DNA of 64,000 nt from GWE2-40-63 sp050179685 (GTDB lineage Bacteria; Bacteroidota; Bacteroidia; Bacteroidales; SZUA-534). Below are positions 45,253 through 54,888 of the stretch, piece by piece; within the stretch, counting starts at the first letter, position 1, and each line of letters begins with the position of its first letter. Below the pieces are notes generated by a model. The model did no database searches, was not told the origin of the DNA, and saw only the letters and a program-made list of their open reading frames with translations. The DNA lies in the NCBI GenBank assembly GCA_050179685.1, contig JBFXEW010000002.1:124001-188000 (forward strand), in the 5' to 3' direction. The position numbers and the translations under genes were made by a program.

Positions 45253-46157
45253 ACCCTAAAGTTCATCATGTCTTTTAATGAATCAACAAGAGGTGTGTAG
45301 TTAAATAAACCAATTTGTTTATGAAGCTTGCTTACATCAGCAAATTGAAAATCCACATCCTGATTGGGTTCCGTTTTATAACTTTTGATTAAATTAGGTT
45401 TTATTTCAAATAGTTGTGACCCATAATGTAAGACCTCTGCAATTTCAAAGCTTTTGCCACGAGCTACATTATAAATATCGTTCGACTTATAATTTATCGC
45501 TAACTGATAATAGATTTTAACCGCATCACGAACATCAATAAAGTCTCTTTTAGAGTCGGTTCTTCCCATTTCCAGATTCAATTTCTGACCCCTTTTAATA
45601 TCTTTAAACTCTTGTATAATTTTACCCACTACCAGATTTGAAGTTAGGCCGGGTCCTATTAAGTTAAATGTGCGGGTAGCTATTACCGGCAGGTTAAAAA
45701 TCTCGCCATAGCTCATTACCAATTTCGATTGGATATCTTTTGAAATGCCATAATTGGTAACCGGATTGGTTGTTAAGGTTTCAACCAGTGTAGTTACTTT
45801 TTGTTTTCCATATTCTGCCGATGAACCTATATTCATAAAAACCTTAAGGTTTTTGAACGTTGAAGCCAGTTCAAGGTATTTTGAAGTCCAGTAAACATTT
45901 GAATTTACAAGTTCAGGTAATGGTTTATTGCCAATTAAGCCGCCTAAATGGAAAAAGATGCACTCATCAGGCAGTCCATCCAGAGTATTTTTAAACATTG
46001 TGAACTGATCTATACTGAAGTAGGTATCAACAAAATTGTTAGAACATCGGTCATCCAGGTCAATGCCAATAATTTTTGAGTTTGGTTTTTCTGCTTTTAG
46101 ATGAGCGGAAAGAAATTTTCCGGTGAATCCATTTACTCCGGTTAGTAATGCTAACAT
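45249..46157 (-). CDS. NAD-dependent sugar-nucleotide epimerase/dehydratase (extended SDR)
   Basis: A 302-residue extended SDR. The start MLALLTGVNGFTGKFL at 46157 gives the GxxGxxG dinucleotide motif at the N-terminus; a longer frame from 46226 would lie inside the upstream gene. The catalytic Y-x3-K is in VTNYGISKDIQ and the serine in NIGSSAEYG. RTFNLIGPGL and DFIDVRDAVKIYYQL are GDP-mannose-dehydratase/RmlD-like features. It likely reduces, epimerises or dehydrates the NDP sugar made by the adjacent nucleotidyltransferase (7-bp overlap). Confidence 0.88.
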   Translation of the reverse strand: MLALLTGVNGFTGKFLSAHLKAEKPNSKIIGIDLDDRCSNNFVDTYFSIDQFTMFKNTLDGLPDECIFFHLGGLIGNKPLPELVNSNVYWTSKYLELASTFKNLKVFMNIGSSAEYGKQKVTTLVETLTTNPVTNYGISKDIQSKLVMSYGEIFNLPVIATRTFNLIGPGLTSNLVVGKIIQEFKDIKRGQKLNLEMGRTDSKRDFIDVRDAVKIYYQLAINYKSNDIYNVARGKSFEIAEVLHYGSQLFEIKPNLIKSYKTEPNQDVDFQFADVSKLHKQIGLFNYTPLVDSLKDMMNFRV

Positions 46158-46849
46158 AATTTCTGGTTGTTTATTAAAAACTCTTCTGCCAATTCCAAAT
46201 CTTCCGGTGTCCCTATATCGAACCACTTGCCTTCTATGGCAAAAGTACTTATTGGGTATTTGCCGGCAATTAGTTTTTGCACCAATTCAGGAATATCCAG
46301 TTTGACTTGCTTTGGTATAAAACTATTTATTTCCGGACTCATAATATATATTCCGCTGCTTACAATATGACTTGTGATTGGTTTTTCAATATATGTTGTT
46401 ACATTTTTCTCCCCATCTAATTGTAAAACACCCAAACTTGAATGCACCTTTTTTTCGAAAGTACATATAGTCATTAATGAACCCTTTGATAAATGTTGCT
46501 TGTACGCTGCATTAAAATCAACGGTTGATAGAATATCCCCATTCATAAATATATAACTTTCATCCAATTCGGGTAAAAGTGAGATAGCTCCGGCAGTGCC
46601 CAAGGGCTCGTTTTCGTGAATGTATGTAATTTTTGTACCGAATTTTGAACCATCTCCAAAATAAGCTTCAATTAAACCTCCCAAATAACCCAATGAAATA
46701 ATAAACTCACTTACACCAAATGTTTTAAGTTGTTCTATTATTATTTGCATAATTGGTTTCTCACCTATTGGGAACAAAGGTTTGGGTATGGTTGTGGTAA
46801 ATGGCTGTAAACGCCTGCCTTTTCCTCCTGCTAACAATACTGCTTTCAT
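46151..46849 (-). CDS. sugar-phosphate nucleotidyltransferase
   Basis: A 232-residue NTP_transferase enzyme making an activated sugar. AVLLAGGKGRRLQPFT with KPLFPIGEKPI is the nucleotide-binding signature, NEPLGTAGAISLL and FMNGDILSTVDF give the metal-binding region. The close relatives make dTDP-, GDP- or CDP-sugars, and the base cannot be decided here. It is similar to the third domain of the fusion protein at 52076, so the cluster has two such enzymes. It overlaps the epimerase gene by 7 bp and lies 3 bp from the GT4 gene upstream. Confidence 0.9.
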   Translation of the reverse strand: MKAVLLAGGKGRRLQPFTTTIPKPLFPIGEKPIMQIIIEQLKTFGVSEFIISLGYLGGLIEAYFGDGSKFGTKITYIHENEPLGTAGAISLLPELDESYIFMNGDILSTVDFNAAYKQHLSKGSLMTICTFEKKVHSSLGVLQLDGEKNVTTYIEKPITSHIVSSGIYIMSPEINSFIPKQVKLDIPELVQKLIAGKYPISTFAIEGKWFDIGTPEDLELAEEFLINNQKLC

Positions 46850-46852
46850 TTT

Positions 46853-48070
46853 TTAGGATTTTATTTCATTTTTGATGGAATCAAAAAAATCTTTAATGTT
46901 TTTTTCAATTATTATCCAATCGTATTTTTCGATACAATGTTGACGGTTTATTTCTCCCATTTTTATTCTTTTCTCTTGGTCGTTAACTAAATCCTCCATA
47001 CTTTTTTTGAAGTTTTCTATCATTATTTCTGGAGTATTAATTTCAATTTTAATGGAGCCATTATTTGGACACATATATTTTGGCCCGCCATTATTTACAG
47101 TAATTATTGGTAAAGAAAAACTCATTGCCTCTAGTAATGAATTTCCGCTTGCTTCTTTAATTGAGGGGAATATAAAAACATCCGCTACATTGTAAAACTC
47201 TTTTATCATATTAAAGTTAACATTTCCATGAAATAGTATTCTTTTACTTTCATTTAAAGGAACTAAGGCTTTTAAATAGTTAAGTTCTTCTCCATCACCA
47301 ACCATATGTAGCTGCGAGATTTCTCTTTTTTCAGGTTCCATAGAAAGAAATGCTTTAATTGCAAGTTCAGGTCCTTTATACCTGCGCATAATTCCAACAT
47401 ATAAAAATACTACTTTATCATTCTTTTTTGCTTTTTCTTTGGTAAACTCATTTGTGTTTATTCCAGTATCAAATAGTTCAACTATTTTATTTTGCTCAAT
47501 ATAGTTAGGCAAAACATTTCGCACATAAGGTAAAGTAATTAAGATTTTATAACTTTTTTTAAACTGGTTCTTGTAGATGGGTATTCTGAAAATAAGTTTA
47601 TCTAGAAAACGTAATCTAAAAATAAATGGTTCCTTCTTAAAATAATTATTTAAAACTTTTGGTATTTGTAACCCCCCACCAGTTGGACCAAAAATAAATG
47701 GCTTGTTAATTTTAAATAAAAAATTAAAAAATCTAAAACTTGATGGAGATTTGTGAAAAATAATATCAATTTGTTTATCGATTTCTCGATTCTTAACTAA
47801 ACGAAATGCTTTATAGGAAAATACAAAATAACCGTAGATAATAGCTCTTAATAGAAAATATTTCCTAAAATTAAATTTTTCTTCTATGCCAATTATTTCA
47901 ATATTTGATGGGATATCTTTATAATACGCTCTTATATTTTCTTCGTTAGCAGTTGTTGTAATTAGAATTACCTGATAGTATTTAATTAGAATATTTAACC
48001 AACTGAATGCGGCTAAGCTTTCTGAACGACCAAAAGGATCACAACCATAGGCAAATAATAGTATCTTCAT
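46853..48070 (-). CDS. family 4 glycosyltransferase
   Basis: A 405-residue GT-B enzyme. LLFAYGCDPFGRSES at the start, GPTGGGLQIP, FLYVGIMRRYKGPELAI and DVFIFPSIKEASGNSLLEAMSFSLPII (E-x7-E) place it in GT4. Donor unknown. The gene is strongly AT-rich. Its ATG overlaps the polymerase stop by 4 bp (48067-48070). Confidence 0.9.
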   Translation of the reverse strand: MKILLFAYGCDPFGRSESLAAFSWLNILIKYYQVILITTTANEENIRAYYKDIPSNIEIIGIEEKFNFRKYFLLRAIIYGYFVFSYKAFRLVKNREIDKQIDIIFHKSPSSFRFFNFLFKINKPFIFGPTGGGLQIPKVLNNYFKKEPFIFRLRFLDKLIFRIPIYKNQFKKSYKILITLPYVRNVLPNYIEQNKIVELFDTGINTNEFTKEKAKKNDKVVFLYVGIMRRYKGPELAIKAFLSMEPEKREISQLHMVGDGEELNYLKALVPLNESKRILFHGNVNFNMIKEFYNVADVFIFPSIKEASGNSLLEAMSFSLPIITVNNGGPKYMCPNNGSIKIEINTPEIMIENFKKSMEDLVNDQEKRIKMGEINRQHCIEKYDWIIIEKNIKDFFDSIKNEIKS

Positions 48071-49245
48071 TTTTTTACGTTTTCTAAATTTAAAGTAATA
48101 GCTAAAAATGTTTCAAGAGTATATAAATTACCTCCTTGTGTTGATAGAAATATAATAAATGCAAGTATCAAGCTGATTTTTAGATTCCTAAAATCACTTT
48201 TTGAAGAAAAGCTCATTTTTAGGCAAAAAATTATAAAGACTAAATAAAAGAATAATCCCAATAAGCCATTTTTCAAAAGTATATTTAAAAAACCATTATG
48301 CGCAAATAAACCCATGCCAAGTTTTAGCCCCATTCGTTTAATATATTCTTGTTCTCCGACACCAATTGTTTTTTCAACAATACTCATTTCTTTAAATACA
48401 TCAATAGCAGCCTTATAAACCGAAAGTCTACCTGAACCTATGCGTTCGTCATAAGCCCTATTGTTGTAGGTTTTATCATCACGAACATCCAATATCCTGT
48501 TTTGAATAGGTTTGATGTTATTAAAAGCATAATTTGATAACAATAAAACAGCAATAATAACTAGGTATTTATTAATTATTTTTTTTTGCTGAAGCTTAGT
48601 TTTTTTGAATAGGAATAAAAAAATAACCCCATTTAAAAGTATAAACCATGCAGTTCTATTAAAAGATAAATAGGTAAAATAAATATTTAAAAGTATTAAA
48701 AAGAGACCTAAATAGCGGTGTTTTAAAATATCCTTTTCATAAAAAGCAATATAAGCTATTACGGCTATGGCAGCTGAAATGCCAGCGGGATGTGAACCTT
48801 GAAAAATACCTGTGAATACATTTAAATCGGCACCTCCCCATTCGGAAAGATTGGCAGAATCAGTTTCAACTGAAGGAAGTATACCAAGCATAACAGGAAT
48901 GCCTGAAAAAAGAAGAAATGTTGATAAAATATAAAACAATTTCAAATTATTTTTAGCAGTACTGTTTTTTGCTAAAATGTATATGGCGTAGAACCATAAG
49001 ATTTTACTAATACTTGCAATTGAAGCCACAGTAATATCAGTAAAAACGGTGAATAAACTAACAAATACAAATGCTAAATACGCCTTTATTAAATTATCAT
49101 TTTTTGGTATGGAAAATTCAATAATGCAAAATATTATGATTAGTATTTTCCATAAGTAACCTAGCTTAATACCACCAATAAGCTCAATATTCTCAAAATA
49201 TATTAAAACAAATAGGATTACAGTATATATAATACGCTTAAGCAA
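48067..49245 (-). CDS. wzy: O-antigen polymerase/ligase-like membrane protein (Wzy)
   Basis: A 392-residue protein with about 10-12 membrane helices and a large loop carrying GADLNVFTGIFQGSHPAG and the later GMGLFAHNGFLNILLKNGLLG, which is the Wzy_C/O-antigen-ligase pattern. In a cluster with Wzx and no other candidate, repeat-unit polymerisation in the periplasm is the likely role. Sequence conservation in this family is low, so polymerase versus ligase rests on context. Confidence 0.8.
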   Translation of the reverse strand: MLKRIIYTVILFVLIYFENIELIGGIKLGYLWKILIIIFCIIEFSIPKNDNLIKAYLAFVFVSLFTVFTDITVASIASISKILWFYAIYILAKNSTAKNNLKLFYILSTFLLFSGIPVMLGILPSVETDSANLSEWGGADLNVFTGIFQGSHPAGISAAIAVIAYIAFYEKDILKHRYLGLFLILLNIYFTYLSFNRTAWFILLNGVIFLFLFKKTKLQQKKIINKYLVIIAVLLLSNYAFNNIKPIQNRILDVRDDKTYNNRAYDERIGSGRLSVYKAAIDVFKEMSIVEKTIGVGEQEYIKRMGLKLGMGLFAHNGFLNILLKNGLLGLFFYLVFIIFCLKMSFSSKSDFRNLKISLILAFIIFLSTQGGNLYTLETFLAITLNLENVKK

Positions 49246-49256
49246 AATTGAACTTA

Positions 49257-50276
49257 TTAAAATATTTGTATTAGCTGTTTAAACGATTCAATATTTGTTA
49301 TTCCAATATAACTATTTTTACCTGGTGGGGTATAATCAATTAGTTTAAAAAGCCAAAAATGTTCATTTGCCCCTGAATAATCAAATAAGCTAATTGATGA
49401 GAAAAAACTGAATATTTTCTTGTGCTTTACTGAGTTTAAAATTATTTCTGCCGGAATGCTATTGTTTTGCATCACCTCAACAGTTTTACACTTGTACTTT
49501 TGATATTTAGTTAGTTCTTCGCCCGGATGCACTTTTATGAGCAATCTGATATTTTTTTCTTGTGAAACAGCAATTATTTTTTCAATTATTTGAATATACA
49601 ATTCTTTTGTTTTATCAGTAAAAGCGCGATGTTCCAAAATGGGTTGCGTAAACAAATAAACATCAAATGCATCTAAATTGGTTTGTAAGTTACCACCAAA
49701 TAGCGGCAGTAAATTGTATTCTTTAGTAAAAAGTGTTTTAATATCAAAATAGGGAATGTTTTCCCAGACCTTTCGGTGGGCAATATACCTATCTATCCTA
49801 TTGCCATGGTCGGTAAATGAATATATCTGTTTCGATAAATACTTAAAACCATTAAACCGCTTACGCAAGGCTAAATAAAACCTGTTTTTTGCTTTAGCAG
49901 AGGCTGAAAGTTTTCTGTCTACCGAAATAGAATCGGCAATAAATGTAATTTTGGCACCTTTTTGCTTATAATAATTTATGGCAATATCGTTTACTAAAAA
50001 AGTAAAGTTTTGAATTATAAGCTCACTAACATTTGAATAGTTTAAAGCTTTCAAAAACTCCCTGTCTGGAAAAATAACCGAATGGTTTAAATCATTTTTG
50101 TAAATATGACATTCCCCGGGCAAACAAGTTGTATCTACTGATTTAAACCGGGCGGCATTGCTTGTTAATAAAATAAAAATGGGGCTAGCTCCTTTGGGTT
50201 TTAAATGTTCGTAATAATAAATAACCGATGTCATTAAAACAAATTCGGTGTTTATTAAAAAGAGTACGTGCTTCAT
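49257..50276 (-). CDS. putative nonulosonate (sialyl-type) transferase, GT-B
   Basis: A 339-residue protein of uncertain family. Two motifs recall bacterial sialyltransferases of the GT52/GT38/GT80 type: KVHPGEE at about residues 247-253 (HP motif, CMP binding) and FSFFSSISLF at about 286-295 (serine pair). The D/E-D/E-G motif is not clear; FIADSISVD near 118 is the best candidate. The cluster makes a CMP-nonulosonate and needs a transferase for it, and no other gene in the window fits, so this is the best candidate. It lies between Wzx and Wzy, 2 bp from the former. Family is inferred. Confidence 0.55.
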   Translation of the reverse strand: MKHVLFLINTEFVLMTSVIYYYEHLKPKGASPIFILLTSNAARFKSVDTTCLPGECHIYKNDLNHSVIFPDREFLKALNYSNVSELIIQNFTFLVNDIAINYYKQKGAKITFIADSISVDRKLSASAKAKNRFYLALRKRFNGFKYLSKQIYSFTDHGNRIDRYIAHRKVWENIPYFDIKTLFTKEYNLLPLFGGNLQTNLDAFDVYLFTQPILEHRAFTDKTKELYIQIIEKIIAVSQEKNIRLLIKVHPGEELTKYQKYKCKTVEVMQNNSIPAEIILNSVKHKKIFSFFSSISLFDYSGANEHFWLFKLIDYTPPGKNSYIGITNIESFKQLIQIF

Positions 50277-50277
50277 T

Positions 50278-51540
50278 TTATTTTCTATTAAGTGCGTATC
50301 TACAACTAATTAGCCCTATTACAAAGAACAATATATCAGAAATTACCAACCCCATGCTCACTCCTAATAATAACGGAAAATGTGCCACCATTAAGTACAT
50401 AAAAACAATATTCAACACAATTTTTATGGTAGTAATAAAGTACATTATCTTGAATGCTTTAAGCGAAGATAGTACGACAAAACCAACCGTGGCCGCTGAA
50501 AAAACACCTGAAATAATCGCAAATTGTGCGGCTTCAATTCCATCGGTATATTTTGGGAAAAACAATTCAACAACATAAGGCATTAAATACCAGCCCATAA
50601 TAGCAAAAGGTGCTAAAATAGCCATAATACCTAAGGACGACTGCCAGGTCCATTTCCAGAGTTTCACTTTATCATTGTTTTTTCCAAATTCAAAACTCAT
50701 TTTAGGATACAGAAATTGCCCTAATACAGATGGCAATAATTTACTTACGCCTAATACTGCTAAAGCTGGTGAATATAACCCAATTGCCAAAAAACCAGCC
50801 AAATCAACAAGAACAATTCGATTAATAGTGGATGCAAATCCTTGTAGATATGCGTTTACAAAAATTGGCATCCCTGTTTTTAAGAGGGTTTTGAACCGAT
50901 GATAATTCCATTCAGGAACTATTTTTAATGGCTTTTTAAAATTTAATAAAAGTATTAAAGATACCGCTAATAGTAAAAACCTAATAAGTAAACCCCAATA
51001 GGCATAAAAATAGACAATTGGTAACGAAATTAATAATAGCAAACTTTGCCATAAATATGCCGCAGCAAGTTGATTAAAAGCTTTATTTGTCCGATAGGTT
51101 ACCAATAGGTAATTTTGATAGAACATCAAAACTAAATTTAAACCTACGATTAAAAGTGCAAAGCTGTATTCAATTGAATAACCATCAATACTCAATAGGA
51201 ATAAAAATACCAAAATGGTTGCAATAAGGGAAATTAACATGCATACTCGTGCAATAAAGAGTGCTGTGGAAGCAAGCTTCATTGCTAAATACTTATCTCC
51301 AGATCCTAATAAAAAGGGATATTCGCGATTTAATCCGTTGAATATTCCCAGTTGTAATGCCATGCCATATACTAAAACAAGATTAAAAGTATTCCAAACG
51401 CCAATCTCTTCTGGACTTACCCACCTAATTACTAATAGATTAGTGCCCATCTGAATAACAGACATGAGGATCGCAGAGAAGGAAAAAAATAATGCTGTCT
51501 GTTTTGCTTGTGATAATTTAGGTAAAATTTGCAATGTCAT
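50278..51540 (-). CDS. wzx: O-antigen flippase (Wzx, MOP family)
   Basis: A 420-residue membrane protein with about 12 helices and a typical start (FFSFSAILMSVIQMGTNLLV, then VSPEEIGVWNTF). It would move the lipid-linked repeat unit to the periplasm for Wzy. It is unrelated at a glance to the other flippase at 14-15.5 kb. Two bp separate it from the putative nonulosonate transferase and 11 bp from the acyltransferase. Confidence 0.88.
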   Translation of the reverse strand: MTLQILPKLSQAKQTALFFSFSAILMSVIQMGTNLLVIRWVSPEEIGVWNTFNLVLVYGMALQLGIFNGLNREYPFLLGSGDKYLAMKLASTALFIARVCMLISLIATILVFLFLLSIDGYSIEYSFALLIVGLNLVLMFYQNYLLVTYRTNKAFNQLAAAYLWQSLLLLISLPIVYFYAYWGLLIRFLLLAVSLILLLNFKKPLKIVPEWNYHRFKTLLKTGMPIFVNAYLQGFASTINRIVLVDLAGFLAIGLYSPALAVLGVSKLLPSVLGQFLYPKMSFEFGKNNDKVKLWKWTWQSSLGIMAILAPFAIMGWYLMPYVVELFFPKYTDGIEAAQFAIISGVFSAATVGFVVLSSLKAFKIMYFITTIKIVLNIVFMYLMVAHFPLLLGVSMGLVISDILFFVIGLISCRYALNRK

Positions 51541-51551
51541 GTAAAGGAGAT

Positions 51552-52073
51552 TTACAATTCTTTAATAATTTTGGCCGGACTACCTGCAATTACACAATTA
51601 TCTCCAAATGATTTTGTTACTACACTATTTGCACCAATGGCAACATTATCGCCAATGGTAACACCTGCCGTAATAAATACATTTGCTCCAACCCAAACAT
51701 TGTTCCCTATTAAAATATTACCGGTTTTTTTTTCTTTTATTTTATTTTTATGAGAATCAACGTTTGTATCAGCCGTACGTATATGAACACCGTGTGAAAT
51801 AGCGCAGTTTTCTCCAATGCTAATTTTAGTATTGTTAAAAGCAACTATAAAAGTATAATGACCAAAATATGTTCCCTTTCCAATATAAATCTTACCATTG
51901 CCATAAATTCGAGTATCGTGCCAAAATTTAACCGTTGGATGAATATCAAATCGCTTATAGTTAACTAAGCGGTTTATTGTTGTACTTGATTTATAAAATG
52001 ACTTTAGCAACTTATGAAATAAACTGTCTATAGGGTGACTTAATAAAATTATTAGCTTATCTTTAGTTTTCAT
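51552..52073 (-). CDS. hexapeptide-repeat acyltransferase
   Basis: A 173-residue left-handed beta-helix acetyltransferase of the WbbJ/LacA type. Hexapeptide turns (KIYIGKGTYFG, ISIGENCAIS, ILIGNNVWVGANVFI, VTIGDNVAIGANSVV) and the catalytic-type histidine in HGVHIRTAD are seen. It probably O-acetylates a sugar of the repeat unit. The start MKTKDKLIILL at 52073, 2 bp after the upstream stop, is chosen; the longer frame would overlap the fusion gene by 37 bp. Confidence 0.85.
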   Translation of the reverse strand: MKTKDKLIILLSHPIDSLFHKLLKSFYKSSTTINRLVNYKRFDIHPTVKFWHDTRIYGNGKIYIGKGTYFGHYTFIVAFNNTKISIGENCAISHGVHIRTADTNVDSHKNKIKEKKTGNILIGNNVWVGANVFITAGVTIGDNVAIGANSVVTKSFGDNCVIAGSPAKIIKEL

Positions 52074-52075
52074 AG

Positions 52076-53827
52076 TTAAAATTGGTTTATATTTTTCTCG
52101 TATTCCACCCATTGCCCAATATCAATCCATGATTTTTCAGAAACAGGATAAACACCTACCTTTTTATTATCCTTCATCAATTGCTCAATAACATGAGTAA
52201 TGTGATAAAACTTATTGTCGGGTATAAAACTAAGCACTGATGGGTTTAGAATATACATGCCCGTATTTACCAAATAGTCATAATCTGGTTTTTCTGTTAA
52301 GCGCAAAAGTTTACCTCCTTGTTCAATTTCACAAACCCCATAAGGAACCTGGTGATGTTGCATAGTTCCAATAACCGTTAAATCAAAGCCCCCTTGTATA
52401 TGAAAATCGTACATTTTATCGTAATCACCTTTTACTAAAATATCACAATTGGAAACAAAAAATGGGGTATTTATTTTTTTCTGAATAAGTTTTAAGGAGC
52501 CTGCTGTGCCTAATGGTTCTGTTTCTTCAATATAGTTCAAGGAATAAGTAGTAGGCACATCTTGAAAATAAGCTTTAATCATATTTCCCTTATAATTAAT
52601 TGACAAATAGAATTCTGATATACCGTATTTGGCATATTCATTCAAAATTACTTCCAACATTGTTTTCTCACCAATTGGAATCAGGGGTTTGGGCAATATA
52701 TTGGTAAAAGGTTTCATCCGCGTTCCTTTACCACCAGCCATTATTACTACAGGAATATTTAATTTTACTTTATCATTTTCACTAAATGATAAATAATTAA
52801 AAGTATTCCTAAATATAATGTCAACTAATTCAAAGTTATCTAATACAGGTATCTGATTGATTCTATTATTATTAAAAATATTCTGTATTTCTTCTTTTGT
52901 ATAGGGTTGATTTACAAAAGTAAAAGTTTTATTAGCGATATCAATAACGGCATCATCCAACGATATCCCTTTTAGAATTGCTCTTCTAAAATCGCCATCG
53001 GTTAAAACCCCTTTCACCTTATTTGATTCATTAATAAGAGCTATGAATCCATTTCCCGTTTTATCCAAATGTTTAATTGCTTCTCTTATTGAACAGTTTA
53101 GATTTACAATATTTTTATTTATTGAAAAGTTCTCATTATTACGTTGATTTTCTTTATTAATTAAATACTCTACAAATTCAAAATCCATTTTATTGTCAAT
53201 ATCAATGGATCTATCAGTAGGCATTATGTACGCAAATGTTTTGTCTGAAAAATAAGTTCGTTTTTCTTTTAATAAAGAAATCTTAAAAACATAAATTGCA
53301 CCATTTGGCATATATGCAATATCTAAATCTTGCCTATTGGTATTATCAATATTGACAGTAAAATAATCGGTAATTAACCCCTTCACAATTTTTTTAGCCC
53401 AAGCAGGAGGATGTGGAGCTTCATGCATTGAAATAACAGCCTCCGCCTTTTTTTCTTTAAAAATTGAAATTGCATTGTCAATATCTTCGGATGTTCGTAA
53501 AGGTGAAGTAGGTTGTAGCACAACAAAATCTTTAATATTTAATTGGTAATCCTTGTTCAATCGATCGATTGTATAAATATAATTATCGATAGCTTTTGCT
53601 GAATCAGTGGCTAAATCGGCAGGTCTTAAAAATGGAACTTCAGCCCCATATTTCTCACTAATAGCTGCAATTTCAATATCATCTGTTGATACAATAACTC
53701 TACGAACATTTTTTGATTTTAATGCTGCTTCAATTGTATATGCAAGTAATGGCTTTCCACAGAGTTCTTTAATGTTTTTACCAGGTAAGCCTTTTGAACC
53801 TCCGCGTGCAGGAATAATTACAATCAT
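52076..53827 (-). CDS. fusion: CMP-nonulosonate synthetase, CBS pair and sugar-1-phosphate nucleotidyltransferase
   Basis: A 583-residue three-part enzyme. Residues 1-225 are an acylneuraminate cytidylyltransferase (IIPARGGSKGLPGKNIK, LQPTSPLRTSEDI), activating a nonulosonic acid with CTP. Residues about 240-350 are a CBS pair with VLTDGDFRRAIL. Residues about 355-583 are a nucleotidyltransferase (VIMAGGKGTRMKPFT, EETEPLGTAGSL). The last two parts resemble PtmE, the glucosamine-1-phosphate guanylyltransferase that starts legionaminic acid synthesis in Campylobacter, and the first resembles LegF at its end. So the first and last steps of one pathway appear joined in one chain. Known examples are usually separate genes. 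The product could still be another nonulosonate. Confidence 0.82.
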   Translation of the reverse strand: MIVIIPARGGSKGLPGKNIKELCGKPLLAYTIEAALKSKNVRRVIVSTDDIEIAAISEKYGAEVPFLRPADLATDSAKAIDNYIYTIDRLNKDYQLNIKDFVVLQPTSPLRTSEDIDNAISIFKEKKAEAVISMHEAPHPPAWAKKIVKGLITDYFTVNIDNTNRQDLDIAYMPNGAIYVFKISLLKEKRTYFSDKTFAYIMPTDRSIDIDNKMDFEFVEYLINKENQRNNENFSINKNIVNLNCSIREAIKHLDKTGNGFIALINESNKVKGVLTDGDFRRAILKGISLDDAVIDIANKTFTFVNQPYTKEEIQNIFNNNRINQIPVLDNFELVDIIFRNTFNYLSFSENDKVKLNIPVVIMAGGKGTRMKPFTNILPKPLIPIGEKTMLEVILNEYAKYGISEFYLSINYKGNMIKAYFQDVPTTYSLNYIEETEPLGTAGSLKLIQKKINTPFFVSNCDILVKGDYDKMYDFHIQGGFDLTVIGTMQHHQVPYGVCEIEQGGKLLRLTEKPDYDYLVNTGMYILNPSVLSFIPDNKFYHITHVIEQLMKDNKKVGVYPVSEKSWIDIGQWVEYEKNINQF

Positions 53828-53828
53828 T

Positions 53829-54878
53829 TTACAAATCCTCCCAATTAATTAATTCATCTTCTCCCAAATCGCGGGATAATGTACGCCCTAAAACATAGCT
53901 TGCTTCATGGGGTCCAATACCAGTACCTGGCCTTTTTGCCGTAAAGAGTTCTGCTGTTATAATGGTTCCCTTTGGCAAAGGTTTGGTAGTAACCAAACTT
54001 CTTCTGAATTTGGATAGCTTGGCTTTTTCAGCCTCTGAAACCACCCTGTTGAAAACACCTAAAGCGGTATTAATTTGATTGCCTTGTTCCACAATTTGTT
54101 TTAATTCGTCGGGATTTGCCGAAATTTGGTGATCCCAACCAGGCAGGTCTTTATCCAGGGTGAAATGTTTTTCAATAATGCAACTTCCCAGAGCAATTGC
54201 AGCCAATGGAATGTTGGTACCTATTGAATGATCGGAAAACCCAACAGGATAAGGAAAGGTTTGCTGCAACATGGTAATGTTCCTTAGGTTTATATCTTCA
54301 AAAGCTGGCGGATAAATGGAAATACAATGCAATAGAATGATCTGTAAATTTCCTGTACCTTCAATTATTTCTATTGCCTTTTCAATTTCACCCAAGGTGG
54401 CCATTCCTGTGGATAAAATAACCGGTTTTCCGGTTAATGCTATGTACTTTAATAATGCGTAATTATTAATATCCATGGATGCCACTTTTATATAAGGTAC
54501 ATCAAGGTCAACAAGTAAATCGACTTCATTAAATGAAAATGGGGTCGATGAAAAGCCAATTCCTATCTTTTGACAGTATTCTTTTAATTCATAGTGTTGC
54601 TCTTTGCGCAAGTAATATTTTTCAACCATATCACTCAATGATCCAAAATGTTTTTTAGGCGAATCGTTATATTTGGTATTCGCATCGTATTCTGCCTTAC
54701 TCACCAGTGATTTGTGATCGAAGGATTGAAATTTTACGGCATCGGCTCCACATGCTTTTGCACTATCAATTATTTTACGAGCCAAGTCCATATCGCCATT
54801 ATGGTTTGCTCCAATTTCTGCAATAATATAAGGTTTGCAAAAATTATATACCTCTGATTTGTCTAATAGTATTTTCAT
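53829..54878 (-). CDS. nonulosonic acid synthase (NeuB/LegI/PseI family)
   Basis: A 349-residue enzyme condensing a six-carbon amino sugar with phosphoenolpyruvate to form a nine-carbon nonulosonic acid. The TIM barrel has IIAEIGANHNGDMDLA, VKFQSF, STPFS, STGMATL, HCISIYPP, GFSDHSIG and IIEKHFTLDKDLPGWDH; the C-terminal SAF (antifreeze-like) domain begins at about 285 and ends with PGTGIGPHEASYVLGR. Legionaminate is favoured over neuraminate or pseudaminate from the neighbours, LegC and the PtmE-like fusion. The 1-bp gap to the fusion gene implies coupled expression. Confidence 0.9.
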   Translation of the reverse strand: MKILLDKSEVYNFCKPYIIAEIGANHNGDMDLARKIIDSAKACGADAVKFQSFDHKSLVSKAEYDANTKYNDSPKKHFGSLSDMVEKYYLRKEQHYELKEYCQKIGIGFSSTPFSFNEVDLLVDLDVPYIKVASMDINNYALLKYIALTGKPVILSTGMATLGEIEKAIEIIEGTGNLQIILLHCISIYPPAFEDINLRNITMLQQTFPYPVGFSDHSIGTNIPLAAIALGSCIIEKHFTLDKDLPGWDHQISANPDELKQIVEQGNQINTALGVFNRVVSEAEKAKLSKFRRSLVTTKPLPKGTIITAELFTAKRPGTGIGPHEASYVLGRTLSRDLGEDELINWEDL

Positions 54879-54888
54879 TGCTAATTAT

